Position numbers and translations under genes: made by a program. Of a stretch of 24,404 nucleotides of DNA, positions 7,886 through 15,431 are shown one piece after another. Under the pieces are notes generated by a model. It was not told where the DNA came from and did not search any database. It saw nothing but the letters and a program-made list of their open reading frames with translations. The stretch lies in assembly GCA_900549195.1 (NCBI GenBank), contig URNK01000005.1, positions 1-24,404 of the forward strand, read 5' to 3'. How positions within the stretch are numbered: the stretch's first letter is position 1; the number at the start of each line of letters is the position of its first letter. Source of the DNA: an uncultured Collinsella sp. (GTDB lineage Bacteria > Actinomycetota > Coriobacteriia > Coriobacteriales > Coriobacteriaceae).

Positions 7886-8788
7886 CTACGAGACGTGCTC
7901 GGGCGCTCCTGCCATGCGAGCCTGTCCATGTGCGCGAAGGTGCGGAAGTTCGACGGTTGCCACCATGACGCCGGTGAGGATGAGGGCGGCGCCAATGAAG
8001 GCGATGGGGCTGAGGACCTCGCCGACCAGGAAGAACGAGAAGACGGCGGAGCATACCGGCTCGAGCGAGAAGGCGAAGCCGGTGGTCTCGGCAGGCACGT
8101 GGGGCTGCACGAGCGTTTGGGTGATAAAGCCATAGGCAGAGCAGATGAGTGCGAGCGCGACGACAACGACAATCTCGCTAGGCGTGCCGGGAAGCGTGAA
8201 ACCGCCAAAGGTGAATGCGGCGATACCCGAGAATAAGCCGCCGAAGCCCAGCTGCCAAACGCCCAGAGCAAGCGGATCGACTTCTTCGACAAAGCGCTTG
8301 GCCACGATAATGTGGCTGGCATAGATAAAGGCCGAGAGCAGCATGATGAGCGCGCCCGGGTTCAGGCTGGTGAAGTCGGCGCCCGAGAGCAGCAGCATGC
8401 CGCAGGTGACGATGGCGGTGCCGATGAGCACTTTGCGCTCGGGGGCACGACGCAGCAGGGCGGCGTTGGCAAACGGCACGATCACGACCGTCAGGCTCTG
8501 CAAAAAGCCGGCGGTGGAGGCGGAGGTGAGGCTGGAGCCCAGGCACATGCAGGTGAGCTCGGTTGCCATAATGGCGCCGATGATGGCGGCGCGGACCATA
8601 AGGTCACGGTTGATGCGCAACGCGTGCTTGTGGAAGAGCAGCAGGCAAGCCGCAAAGGCGATGATGCAGCGCAGCGCAACGATGCTCGTGGCGTTCATGC
8701 TGTCCATGCCGATCTTCATAAGGGGGTACGAAAAGCCCCATGCGACAGGAACGGAAAATGAGAGCGCGATTGCTTTTTTGCGATCCAT
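7886..8788 (-). CDS. EamA/DMT-family transporter
   Basis: A 300-residue protein with about ten hydrophobic helices arranged as two EamA repeats (roughly residues 5-135 and 150-285). The first begins ALSFSVPVAWGFSYPLMKIG and the second ALIMLLSAFIYASHIIVAKR. Each ends with the conserved 'E-x-x-x-x-x-x-G-x-x-L-I-x-x-G' type helix, for example FLVGEVLSPIAFIGAALILT. Drug/metabolite transporters of this kind export amino acids or other metabolites, but the substrate is not readable here. AAAAGGAG precedes the ATG at 8788. A LysR-type regulator is divergently transcribed from 8947, the classic arrangement in which the regulator controls the exporter. Confidence 0.9.
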   Translation of the reverse strand: MDRKKAIALSFSVPVAWGFSYPLMKIGMDSMNATSIVALRCIIAFAACLLLFHKHALRINRDLMVRAAIIGAIMATELTCMCLGSSLTSASTAGFLQSLTVVIVPFANAALLRRAPERKVLIGTAIVTCGMLLLSGADFTSLNPGALIMLLSAFIYASHIIVAKRFVEEVDPLALGVWQLGFGGLFSGIAAFTFGGFTLPGTPSEIVVVVALALICSAYGFITQTLVQPHVPAETTGFAFSLEPVCSAVFSFFLVGEVLSPIAFIGAALILTGVMVATVELPHLRAHGQARMAGAPEHVS

Positions 8789-8804
8789 GGGACTCCTTTT
8801 GTTA

Positions 8805-8831
8805 CAGAATGGTTTCGTAAAAAGGATTCTG
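8805..8831. promoter_or_regulatory. Inverted repeat in the DMT/LysR divergent promoter region
   Basis: CAGAAT (8805-8810) and ATTCTG (8826-8831) are perfect 6-bp inverted repeats 15 bp apart, in the 158-bp divergent intergenic region, close to the transporter start. LysR proteins commonly bind dyads in such places, so this is a candidate operator. The evidence is weak. No convincing -10/-35 pair was found for either gene. Confidence 0.25.
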
Positions 8832-8946
8832 CTCCCAGATGTGGATGTAGTAAAGCGAATGTATCTTCAGTATGATTAAGAAATGCTAAAGTAGGTGCGA
8901 AAAGCGCTGGCAAAACGTTTTACGGCTGCATTGATGTGGAGGCACG

Positions 8947-9813
8947 ATGGCATCGCGGTATCAGATTGTTTGTATGGTGGTCGATCGCGGCAGTCTTAAG
9001 GCCGCGGCGGACGAGTTGGGCTATACGCAAAGTGCGGTGAGCCAGGCCGTCAAGGCGCTCGAGCGCGAGCTGGGCACCACACTTATCGAGCGCGGTAAGC
9101 AGGGCGTTTCGCTTACGCGCGACGGTAAACAATATCTGCCGTACCTGCGCCAGATTGTGACCGCCGAGGTCGAGCTCGAGGGCAAGCGCCAGGAGCTGCT
9201 GGGGCTTTCGTCGACCGATATTCGCATCGCGACGTTTACCAACGTGAGCCGTACCGTGCTGCCGCGTGTGATCCGCGACTTTGGTACGCTGCACCCGGGC
9301 GTACGCTTTACCCTCAAGCAGGGCGATTACACGCGCAACGCTCAGTGGGTGCACGACGGCGTGGTGGATTTTTGCTTTACGGCGCGCGGGTTTACCGCAG
9401 GCCTCGAGAAGCGTGTGGTCTATCACGACGAGTTGGTGGCGCTGCTGCCGGCTGCGCATCCGCTGGCGGCAAAGGAAAAGGTGACGCTCGCCGACCTGGC
9501 GTCCGAGCCCTTTGTGCTGCTGGATGAGGGCGAACAGAGCCTGGTGCTCGATGCATTTGCGACACATGGGCTGTCGCCGCACGTGACGAGTGAGGTGACT
9601 GACGACTACACCATCATGGCGATGGTGGAGGAGGGCCTAGGCGTGAGCATGCTCTACCGTCGTACTGTGGAGGGCATGCGAGCCGATATTCGTGTGCGAC
9701 CCATCGTGCATGCTCCCTCGCGCGACGTAGTGGCAGCTTGGCGCAGCTGGGATACCATGCCTATCGCCACGAGGCACTTTATCGACTATATGAGCTCGCA
9801 TATTGTCAATTAA
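8947..9813 (+). CDS. LysR-family transcriptional regulator
   Basis: A 288-residue LysR-type regulator. The N-terminal helix-turn-helix (about residues 1-60) has GSLKAAADELGYTQSAVSQAVKALERELG, followed by the usual TLIERGKQGVSLTRDGKQYL linker. The rest is a periplasmic-binding-protein-like effector domain, with DIRIATFTNVSRTVLPRVI near residue 92 and PLAAKEKVTLADLASEPFVLL later. GGAGG at 8938-8942 lies 4 bp before the ATG. It is divergent from the EamA transporter and convergent with the MATE gene, so the transporter is the most likely target. The ligand is unknown. Confidence 0.93.
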   Translation: MASRYQIVCMVVDRGSLKAAADELGYTQSAVSQAVKALERELGTTLIERGKQGVSLTRDGKQYLPYLRQIVTAEVELEGKRQELLGLSSTDIRIATFTNVSRTVLPRVIRDFGTLHPGVRFTLKQGDYTRNAQWVHDGVVDFCFTARGFTAGLEKRVVYHDELVALLPAAHPLAAKEKVTLADLASEPFVLLDEGEQSLVLDAFATHGLSPHVTSEVTDDYTIMAMVEEGLGVSMLYRRTVEGMRADIRVRPIVHAPSRDVVAAWRSWDTMPIATRHFIDYMSSHIVN

Positions 9814-9840
9814 TGACTGGCGTGGCGTTGAGTGCGGTGT

Positions 9841-11223
9841 CTAGCGGGCTGTCGCTTTGGCTTGGGTGGCGCGATAGGTGCGTGCCGGGTGGCAAAGTAG
9901 TACCGCCACGACCATAAAGAACGCCGTGGTGCCCAGGCTGATGGGGTAGACCATCATGATGTTCGCAAAGGTGCGGAAGTGCGGGAACACGCAGAACACC
10001 CAATAGAAGCGGATGCCGCAGACGCAGATCATGGTGATGAGGGCGGGCGTGAGCGAGATGCCAAAGCCGCGTAGGTAGCCGGACATGTTTTCGTAGAACA
10101 TGCTAAAGGCGTACGCCGGGAAGATCGAACACACGCGGATATAGCCGATCGAGACGATGTTGGGATCGCTGTTGAACAGCGACAAGATCTCACGCCCCAG
10201 GCCGACAATAACGATGATCGTGGTGAGTGCAACGATACCGCCTTCGACCAGGCAGACCTTGAGCGTTTTGGTGCAGCGGTCGATCTGGCGGGCACCGTGG
10301 TTTTGTCCCACAAAGGTGGTGCAAGCCTGGCTAAAGCTGTTGAGCAGGTTGTAGCATACGTACTCCAAGCTCATAGCGGCGCTCGATGCCGCCATGACCT
10401 CGGTGCCCAGGCTGTTGATAGCAGACTGGATGATGATGTTGGCGACGGCAAAGACGGCGCTCTGGATGCCGGCGGGCAGGCCGATCTTGACGATGCGCTT
10501 GAGGGCGACGGGGTCGATAGCCAGGTCGCGCGGGGTGACGCGGACGACGGAGTCGGTCTTGAGCAGGCTGATAAAGAGCGTAGCGGCGCTGACGGTGTGG
10601 GCGATGGCGGTGGCGATGGCGACGCCCGCGACGCCCCAGTGGAGTACGGGGACAAAGATGAGGTCCAGGCCAATGTTGAGGACGGTGGACACGGCAAGCG
10701 CCTGCAGCGGCATGCGGGTGATGCCGACGGAGCGGAAGATCGCGGCCTCAAAGTTGTAAAGCAAGATCGAGGGCATGCTGAGCAAAAAGACGCGTAGGTA
10801 GAGCGAAGCGAGCGGCATGGTTTCGGCGGGAACGTTGAGCGCGGCGAGCATGGGCTCGGCAAAGATCTCGCCCAGTGCGATGACGACAAAGCCCACAAGT
10901 GCCATAAGAATCGAGGTGTGGACGGCGCGTTTGACCATGTTCTGATCGTTGCGGCCGATAGCGTTGGCGATGACCACGTTGGAGCCAAGCGACATGCCAA
11001 TAAACAGGTTGAGCATAAGACTGGTAAGCGGAACATTGGAGCCGACCGCCGCCATGGCGAGGGTTCCCTGGTCGCCCGAGAAGTTACCGATGATGACCGT
11101 GGCGATGAGGTTCGACAGTTGCTCCAAGATGCTCGTGGCGGCCACAGGGAAGGCGAACAGGGGAACATTGCGCCACAGCGATCCGGTGGTCATGTCAATG
11201 TGCTTAGATACGGTGTCAGCCAT
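9841..11223 (-). CDS. MATE-family multidrug/toxin exporter
   Basis: A 460-residue protein with about twelve hydrophobic helices in two related halves, the normal MATE length. Recognisable blocks are LFAFPVAATSILEQLSNLIATVIIGNF near the start and AAVGSNVPLTSLMLNLFIGMSLGSNVVIANAIGRND, with the second-half counterpart LPAGIQSAVFAVANIIIQSAINSLG. These proteins export cationic drugs and metabolites using Na+ or H+ gradients. The C-terminus is basic (HPARTYRATQAKATAR). It converges with the LysR gene 27 bp away. A near copy of the 15-bp array motif lies just upstream of the ATG (11228-11242). The start has only a weak GAGAG-type ribosome site. Confidence 0.93.
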   Translation of the reverse strand: MADTVSKHIDMTTGSLWRNVPLFAFPVAATSILEQLSNLIATVIIGNFSGDQGTLAMAAVGSNVPLTSLMLNLFIGMSLGSNVVIANAIGRNDQNMVKRAVHTSILMALVGFVVIALGEIFAEPMLAALNVPAETMPLASLYLRVFLLSMPSILLYNFEAAIFRSVGITRMPLQALAVSTVLNIGLDLIFVPVLHWGVAGVAIATAIAHTVSAATLFISLLKTDSVVRVTPRDLAIDPVALKRIVKIGLPAGIQSAVFAVANIIIQSAINSLGTEVMAASSAAMSLEYVCYNLLNSFSQACTTFVGQNHGARQIDRCTKTLKVCLVEGGIVALTTIIVIVGLGREILSLFNSDPNIVSIGYIRVCSIFPAYAFSMFYENMSGYLRGFGISLTPALITMICVCGIRFYWVFCVFPHFRTFANIMMVYPISLGTTAFFMVVAVLLCHPARTYRATQAKATAR

Positions 11224-11227
11224 ACGC

Positions 11228-11242
11228 TCTCAATCTCTAACA
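11228..11242 (-). repeat. Solitary near-copy of the 15-bp array motif
   Basis: TCTCAATCTCTAACA at 11228-11242 differs at one base from the forward array motif (3398-3693). It lies 4 bp upstream of the MATE start codon, inside the untranslated leader of that gene. On the coding strand it reads TGTTAGAGATTGAGA, and its last bases serve as the only ribosome-site-like sequence. Confidence 0.6.
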
Positions 11243-11328
11243 TGCTCTTTTGTGCTTATTTGCGCAGACGATGATACTCCTAATCGCCTAGTCATTGGGT
11301 GTTCCTATAGTTTTGTCAACCGTCGGGG

Positions 11329-11695
11329 CTACTCCCGGTAGGGCACCCGGTCGCGCATCACGGCGTATATCGCCCTGAGCCGCTTCCTCGCGACGGCCTT
11401 GAGCGCCCGCCCGTGCCCCATGCCTCGCGCCCTGCAGGCCCGGTAGTACTCGCCGTAGCGCCCCGAGGACCTCACCAGGCTGTTGCACGAGAAGATCAGC
11501 AGGGACTTGAGCCTCGCGTCGCCGCGCCTGGACGCCCTGACCGACCTCACCGACGTGCCGGAGCTCCTCACCCTCGGGGCTATGCCGCAGTACGAGGCCA
11601 GGTGGTCGTGGTCCGGGAACCTCCCGATGTCGACCGACACCGCGAGCTGCGCCGCGGTCCTCGGGCCGATGCCGGGCACGGTGAGCAGGCACGCG
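11329..11695 (-). pseudogene. IS110 transposase, C-terminal fragment
   Basis: On the minus strand, from the IS21 edge, this reads ACLLTVPGIGPRTAAQLAVSVD and continues to a TAG at 11329. It is the C-terminal Transposase_20 (IS116/IS110/IS902) domain: a helix-hairpin-helix PGIG motif, then HLASYCGIAPRVRSSGTS, which supplies the serine-containing active segment of this family. There are about 122 residues. The fragment has no start of its own; the IS21 element cuts it from the N-terminal half. The stretch that normally links the two domains is not found on either side, so part of the gene seems to be deleted. Confidence 0.88.
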
Positions 11696-11844
11696 TGTTA
11701 GCGCTAATCTAAAATTGACCACTTTCGCAAACGCATCTCGCCGAATGCGCTAATGCGCTTTCGCCGACCCCGCTAACGTACTTTCACCAACTGCGCTAAC
11801 GGAACTATGCTCCGATCGGGTATCCGACCCGGGAGGAGCGGGAT

Positions 11845-13077
11845 ATGGAGCGAAACGTAATGGGAGAGCTGAACGTCTACAGGGGGTCCGGCGCGAAGCC
11901 GAACTTCAGCGAGATCGCGAGGAGGCACGGCATGGACCGGCACACGGTCGCCAAGTACTGGCGGGAGGGCGAGTCCGCCGCCGACGGGAGGTCCGCGAGG
12001 GGCAGCGCCTTCGACCCGCTCGAGGAGGTGATCCGCTCGAAGGCCCAGCTGCCCGGGATGACCAAGATGGCCGTCTACGCGTTCCTGCGCGAGGGCCGCG
12101 GGGAGGGGCTGCCCGGGTACGGCGCCTTCACCGCGTGGTGCCGCGCGCACGACGTGCCCTTCGGGGGCGCGGGCGGCCGCGAGCCGCACCCGCGGTTCGA
12201 GACGCCCCCGGGCAGGCAGCTGCAGTTCGACTGGAAGGAGGGCATGAGGCTCGTCGACTCGGAGGGCGAGGTCTTCGAGTTCAGCGTGTTCACCGCGACG
12301 CTCGGCTACTCCCGGAAGCACCGCTTCATACCGGTCAGGAGCCGCACGCTCGACGACCTGCTGTCCTGCCTGCTCGCCACCTTCACCCGCCTCGGCGGCG
12401 TCCCGGAGGAGTGCATCACGGACAACATGTCGTGCCTGGTGACCGTCTCGGGCCGCAGGAGGACCAGGCAGGAGAGGGCGTGGCGGTTCGCGCGGGAGGC
12501 CGGCTTCGAGCTCAGGCTCTGCGCGCCGCGCTCGCCGCAGACCAAGGGCAAGGACGAGTCGGCCAACCGCTTCCTGAACCGCCTGCTCGCCTACGGCGGC
12601 GAGTTCACCGGGTGGAGCGGCCTCGCCGAGGCGGTGGCCCGGGTCGAGGCCCAGGCAAACTCGGAGCCGAACCGCACCACCGGCCTGCCGCCCGACGCGC
12701 TGTTCATGCGGGAGAAGGAGAGCCTGCGGCCCATCGGGAACCTCCGGCTCCTCGAGTCGATGGTGGGCGACGTGAGCGTCCAGACCGTCCCGCCGACCAT
12801 GCTCGTCAGGGCCGCCGGCAGGGAGTGGTCCGTGCCCAGGCGCTGCATCGGCCGGCGCGTGAGCGTCGTGGCGATGCCCGGCGGCCAGGTCGTGGTGAGG
12901 ATGGCCGGCGAGGAGGTCGCCGTCCACGACGCCGCGTCCGGGCCGTCGAGGCCCATCAACTACGACCCCGACCACTACGGGCAGGCCCTCGAGGGGAAGC
13001 GGGGCCTGGCCGACGCGGACATCGCCGAGGCCGCGCGCGCCAACCTCGCGCTGCTCGACTCGCTCGGAGGGGCGTGA
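11845..13077 (+). CDS. istA: IS21-family transposase IstA
   Basis: A 410-residue DDE-type integrase/transposase that cuts and joins IS21 ends. An N-terminal helix-turn-helix (about residues 20-45: FSEIARRHGMDRHTVAKYWR) binds the terminal repeats. The catalytic core has Asp129 in LQFDWKEG, Asp193 in CITDNMSC and Glu238 in PQTKGKDESANRF, the expected DDE triad. The C-terminal beta-barrel-like region has REWSVPRRCIGRRVSV. A GGGAGGAG ribosome site lies about 8 bp before the ATG. Its stop TGA shares one base with the istB ATG (TGATG), so the pair is translationally coupled. Nothing in the frame suggests inactivation. Confidence 0.95.
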   Translation: MERNVMGELNVYRGSGAKPNFSEIARRHGMDRHTVAKYWREGESAADGRSARGSAFDPLEEVIRSKAQLPGMTKMAVYAFLREGRGEGLPGYGAFTAWCRAHDVPFGGAGGREPHPRFETPPGRQLQFDWKEGMRLVDSEGEVFEFSVFTATLGYSRKHRFIPVRSRTLDDLLSCLLATFTRLGGVPEECITDNMSCLVTVSGRRRTRQERAWRFAREAGFELRLCAPRSPQTKGKDESANRFLNRLLAYGGEFTGWSGLAEAVARVEAQANSEPNRTTGLPPDALFMREKESLRPIGNLRLLESMVGDVSVQTVPPTMLVRAAGREWSVPRRCIGRRVSVVAMPGGQVVVRMAGEEVAVHDAASGPSRPINYDPDHYGQALEGKRGLADADIAEAARANLALLDSLGGA

Positions 13078-13850
13078 TGGGCGCCGTCGCGGAGGGCAGC
13101 CCCTCGATCAGGGCGCAGGCGAACCTCTCCGCGCTCGGGCTGCACGAGATGGCGGCGTCCCTGCCCGACTACGTGAGGATGGTCGCCGCGGGCGAGCGGG
13201 GCTTCGCCTCCGCCCTCGAGGAGATGACGCGCGTCGAGGTCGCCGCCCGGGAGGTCAGGATCACCAACCAGCGCATACGGTCGTCGGGGTTCCCCTACGT
13301 CAAGGGGCTGGCGGACTTCGACTGGGACTTCCAGCCGTCGGTCCCGCGCGCCGAGATCGAGGAGCTCGCGACCCTGAGGTTCGTCGAGCGGGCCGAGAAC
13401 GTCCTGCTCGTGGGGAGCCCCGGCGTGGGCAAGACGCACCTCGCCGTCGCGCTGGGCATCGAGGCCGTCAGGGCGGGGCGCGAGGTCAGGTTCGTGGACT
13501 GCGCCCGGCTCGTCGAGGACCTGGAGGACGCCTCGTCGCGCGGCATCCTCAAGAAGAGGCTCAAGTACTACGCCCACTCGAGGCTGCTGATCATCGACGA
13601 GCTCGGCTACCTCGACGTCGGCAGCGCGGGCGCGGACCTGCTGTTCCAGCTGATATCGACGCGCTACGAGCAGCGCTCGACGATCATCACCACCAACGTG
13701 GGGATCAGCGGCTGGGGCAGGGTGTTCGGGGACGACGTGGCGGCGAGCGCGATCGCGGACAGGGTGTGCCACCACTGCCACCTGGTCAAGATAACCGGCA
13801 GGTCCTACAGGCTGAAGGACCTGCCGAGGGACGGGCCCGTCAAGCCGTGA
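13077..13850 (+). CDS. istB: IS21-family ATPase helper IstB
   Basis: A 257-residue AAA+ ATPase of the DnaC-like IstB family, which assembles on target DNA and directs IstA to insert there. The Walker A is GSPGVGKT (residues 113-120) and the Walker B is LLIIDE (170-175), followed by the usual LGYL. TTNVGISGWGRVFGDDVAASAIADR gives sensor and arginine-finger elements. The N-terminal IstB domain covers roughly residues 10-100. The open frame continues far upstream through istA, but the coupled ATG at 13077 gives the normal family length and is the only sensible start. Confidence 0.95.
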   Translation: MGAVAEGSPSIRAQANLSALGLHEMAASLPDYVRMVAAGERGFASALEEMTRVEVAAREVRITNQRIRSSGFPYVKGLADFDWDFQPSVPRAEIEELATLRFVERAENVLLVGSPGVGKTHLAVALGIEAVRAGREVRFVDCARLVEDLEDASSRGILKKRLKYYAHSRLLIIDELGYLDVGSAGADLLFQLISTRYEQRSTIITTNVGISGWGRVFGDDVAASAIADRVCHHCHLVKITGRSYRLKDLPRDGPVKP

Positions 13851-13951
13851 CCGGAATCGGTGAAAATACGTTAGCGCAACCGGTGAAACCGCCTTTGCGC
13901 GAACGGTGCGCCTGTTTAGCGAAACTGGTGAAAAATAGATTGACGCTAACA

Positions 13952-14514
13952 CCGTCGTCGGCGGGCCGGACCTTGTCGAGCCACCTGAGGAAGTCGTACG
14001 TCCAGTACCTCCGGGGGTTTCCGGCCGGCGTCGTGCCGCCGTAGGCGTAGCCACGGCGGGCCAGGAACGCCAGGAGCCGCTGCTTTGCCGCCGCGAGCCT
14101 CGCGGTCGCCGCGTCGTGGGCCCCGGCGAGGTCCCTGAGCCCCTCGATCTCGGGGGACGGCACCCATACCGGGGTGATGTCGTGCGACAGTATCGCCTTG
14201 GCCATCCTGGCCGCGTCGTTGCGGTCGTTCTTGGACGAGAGGTCTGCCGCCGACCTCGGGACCTTGGAGACGGCCGCGACGACGCAGTCGACGCCGAGCC
14301 CGGAGAGCTCCCTCTGCGGGGCGAAGCCGAGGTAGCCGCTCTCGTAGGCGGCGAGCGACGGGCCGGGGAAGCCCGACATCCACTCCGCGACCTCGCCCCA
14401 GGGGTTGCCGCGGAACCTCCTCGTCACGGCCTCGCCGGTGTCCGCGTCGAGGGCGCAGACGGTGGTCGACCTCAGGTGGACGTCCATCCCGAACGCGGTA
14501 GAATACTTTGGCAT
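13952..14514 (-). pseudogene. IS110 transposase, N-terminal DEDD-domain fragment
   Basis: About 187 residues from ATG 14514 to the IS21 edge, ending …WLDKVRPADDG. This is the RuvC-like DEDD domain of IS110 transposases. Asp11 is in GMDVHLRST, Glu58 in AAYESGYLG, and Asp97 and Asp100 in KNDRNDAARMA, so all four acidic residues are present. A GGGAGG ribosome site lies 5 bp upstream. After the edge, IS21 terminal sequence keeps the frame open until 13840 but codes nothing meaningful. The second catalytic domain is 2.2 kb away (11329-11695), so no functional enzyme can be made. Relatives encode bridge-RNA-guided recombinases. Confidence 0.92.
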
Positions 14515-14640
14515 GGGAGCCTCCCAACCTCGTTGCGGCGCGGCTGCGCCTCTGGCACTTCAACAACATTGTCGCAGCCCCGACCCGCGGTCACGAGCGG
14601 GGGCTCCTGTCGTTTCCGTGCCCCTGGATTGGGTCATAGT
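14515..14640 (-). ncRNA. IS110 non-coding end, possible bridge RNA remnant
   Basis: IS110-group elements carry a structured bridge RNA in the non-coding end upstream of the transposase. Here that interval holds two good hairpins. One spans 14576-14605, with AGCCCC and CCGC arms around a TCACGA-type loop and a small internal bulge. The other is GGCGC/GCGCC at 14537-14541 and 14546-14550. Position and structure fit a bridge RNA, but guide loops matching target and donor sequences were not worked out. Confidence 0.35.
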
Positions 14641-14682
14641 GTCTGACTTATGCTCAACCAGTAGCGTAATTAAGCCCCAAGT

Positions 14683-14715
14683 AAAAAAGCCGAAGCCCTC
14701 GTCCGAGGCTTCGGC
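14683..14715 (-). terminator. Intrinsic terminator of the toxin-antitoxin operon
   Basis: On the minus strand GCCGAAGCC and GGCTTCGGC (14689-14697 and 14707-14715) form a perfect 9-bp stem with a 9-base loop. It is followed by six T (complement of 14683-14688). It begins 5 bp after the toxin stop codon. Confidence 0.9.
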
Positions 14716-14720
14716 CTTCA

Positions 14721-15065
14721 TCATCTCAGGGTTCCGTCGTATTCAACCATGGCGGATTGCTTTGACAGGCGCCCTACGGCCGTCTTATAGACCTCGGAAC
14801 GATCGCGCCGCCCTATTGCCACGATCTCGGCAATCTCAACCATTCCGTCCTCTCGGATTCGGAAAACCATTCTGAGTCCCGCATTCCGCCATTTAATCTT
14901 TTTGCAGCCGGCGAGCTCGCCGTGAAGCGGCGTTCCGATTTCATCAGCGCGCGTCTTTAATTTTGCGACGGCAATACGGACGAGCCTGCGCTGGGATCCA
15001 TCTAGTTTTTGATATTCCTTCTCGACGTCTCGATTCAAAAAGCCGACAACAAAATGCCCGCTCAT
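14721..15065 (-). CDS. RelE/ParE-superfamily toxin
   Basis: A 114-residue basic protein: FLNRDVEKEYQKLDGSQRRL at the N-terminus, then LHGELAGCKKIKWRNAGLRMVFRI and VEIAEIVAIGRRDRSEVYKTA. This is the RelE/ParE fold pattern: two N-terminal helices, then a beta-sheet with the conserved L-x-G…K-W-R…R-x-V-F/Y core and a C-terminal Arg-rich strand. RelE members cut mRNA on the ribosome and ParE members poison gyrase; which applies is not decided here. The start codon overlaps the antitoxin stop by four bases (ATGA), so the pair is translationally coupled. At 114 residues it is somewhat longer than most RelE proteins, with extra C-terminal residues. Confidence 0.88.
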   Translation of the reverse strand: MSGHFVVGFLNRDVEKEYQKLDGSQRRLVRIAVAKLKTRADEIGTPLHGELAGCKKIKWRNAGLRMVFRIREDGMVEIAEIVAIGRRDRSEVYKTAVGRLSKQSAMVEYDGTLR

Positions 15066-15412
15066 TCGAAAAGATCCTCGTCGGGAATCGCGTCCGGATC
15101 CATCGACTCAAGCTCCGCGAGCTCCTCGGCAGTTAAGGCATCCTCAAACGGAACAAACTCATGCGGACCATGCTTGACTCGATCCGCAGCGATGCGATTT
15201 ATCTCAAGTTCACGCAGATACTGCAGCGCGCCGTACATTTCCTCATAGGCAGCATAGTCGATAATCACGGTATCGATATCATTATGATCAGCAATGAACT
15301 GAGGCGCGCGTTTTGCGCGTTTACGAATGGCGGATAAGGACTTGCTTGCTTCGGTAGCAGAAACAACCTGGTCTTTTGTAAACACCGGTTTTTCCAGAAC
15401 AAGTGGGGACAT
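15062..15412 (-). CDS. Phd/YefM-like antitoxin
   Basis: A 116-residue protein. The N-terminal part (FTKDQVVSATEASKSLSAIRKRAKRAPQFIADHNDIDTVIIDYAAYEEMY) has the Phd/YefM DNA-binding layout: an S/A-T-E-A-x-K-x-L-S helix, a strand predicted as P-x-x-I-x-D-x-x, and a Y-x-x-Y/M segment. The C-terminus is long and acidic (ALTAEELAELESMDPDAIPDEDLFE), suited to wrapping a basic toxin. The frame is open to 15490, but I chose ATG 15412 because GGAGG lies 6 bp upstream and the longer version reads through the operator. It neutralises the adjacent RelE-type toxin and probably represses the operon through the palindrome at 15432-15473. Confidence 0.85.
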   Translation of the reverse strand: MSPLVLEKPVFTKDQVVSATEASKSLSAIRKRAKRAPQFIADHNDIDTVIIDYAAYEEMYGALQYLRELEINRIAADRVKHGPHEFVPFEDALTAEELAELESMDPDAIPDEDLFE

Positions 15413-15431
15413 TTTGGCCTCCAAAAAATAA

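Larger units (their letters stand above)
11696..13951 (+). mobile_element. Complete IS21-family insertion sequence (about 2.26 kb)
   Basis: The ends are TGTTAGCG (11696-11703) and CGCTAACA (13944-13951), perfect 8-bp inverted repeats beginning TG and ending CA. Similarity continues inward for about 35 bp. Multiple internal terminal repeats are present, as usual for IS21: CGCTAA at 11702, 11748, 11771 and 11794, spaced in multiples of 23 bp, and CTTTCGCC/CTTTCACC at 11758 and 11781. At the right end GGTGAAA occurs at 13859, 13882 and 13927, and TTAGCG at 13871 and 13916. Both genes (istA, istB) are intact. The flanks (…CACGCG and CCGTCG…) show no target duplication. Codon use is richer in AGG and GC than in the neighbours, a sign of foreign origin. 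Confidence 0.93.
11312..14640 (-). mobile_element. IS110-family element, disrupted by an IS21-family insertion
   Basis: The two halves of an IS110-type transposase are found at 13952-14514 (N-terminal) and 11329-11695 (C-terminal), minus strand, with an IS21 element between them. IS110 elements lack terminal inverted repeats, so the ends are uncertain. ATAGT occurs at both proposed edges (11307-11311 and 14636-14640), which would fit a short core sequence shared by the two junctions. About 125 bp of non-coding sequence precede the transposase start, where this family carries its bridge RNA. The ends are an inference from that pentamer. Confidence 0.55.

Noticed and set aside
11773..12975. 400-codon minus-strand frame
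   Set aside because: Antisense to istA, with low-complexity Pro/Ala/Arg composition.
12135..13076. Upstream extension of the istB frame through istA
   Set aside because: The open frame comes from high GC; the family length and the coupled TGATG start place istB at 13077.
11690..13957. Target-site duplication of the IS21 element
   Set aside because: The five to eight bases on each side do not match in direct orientation.
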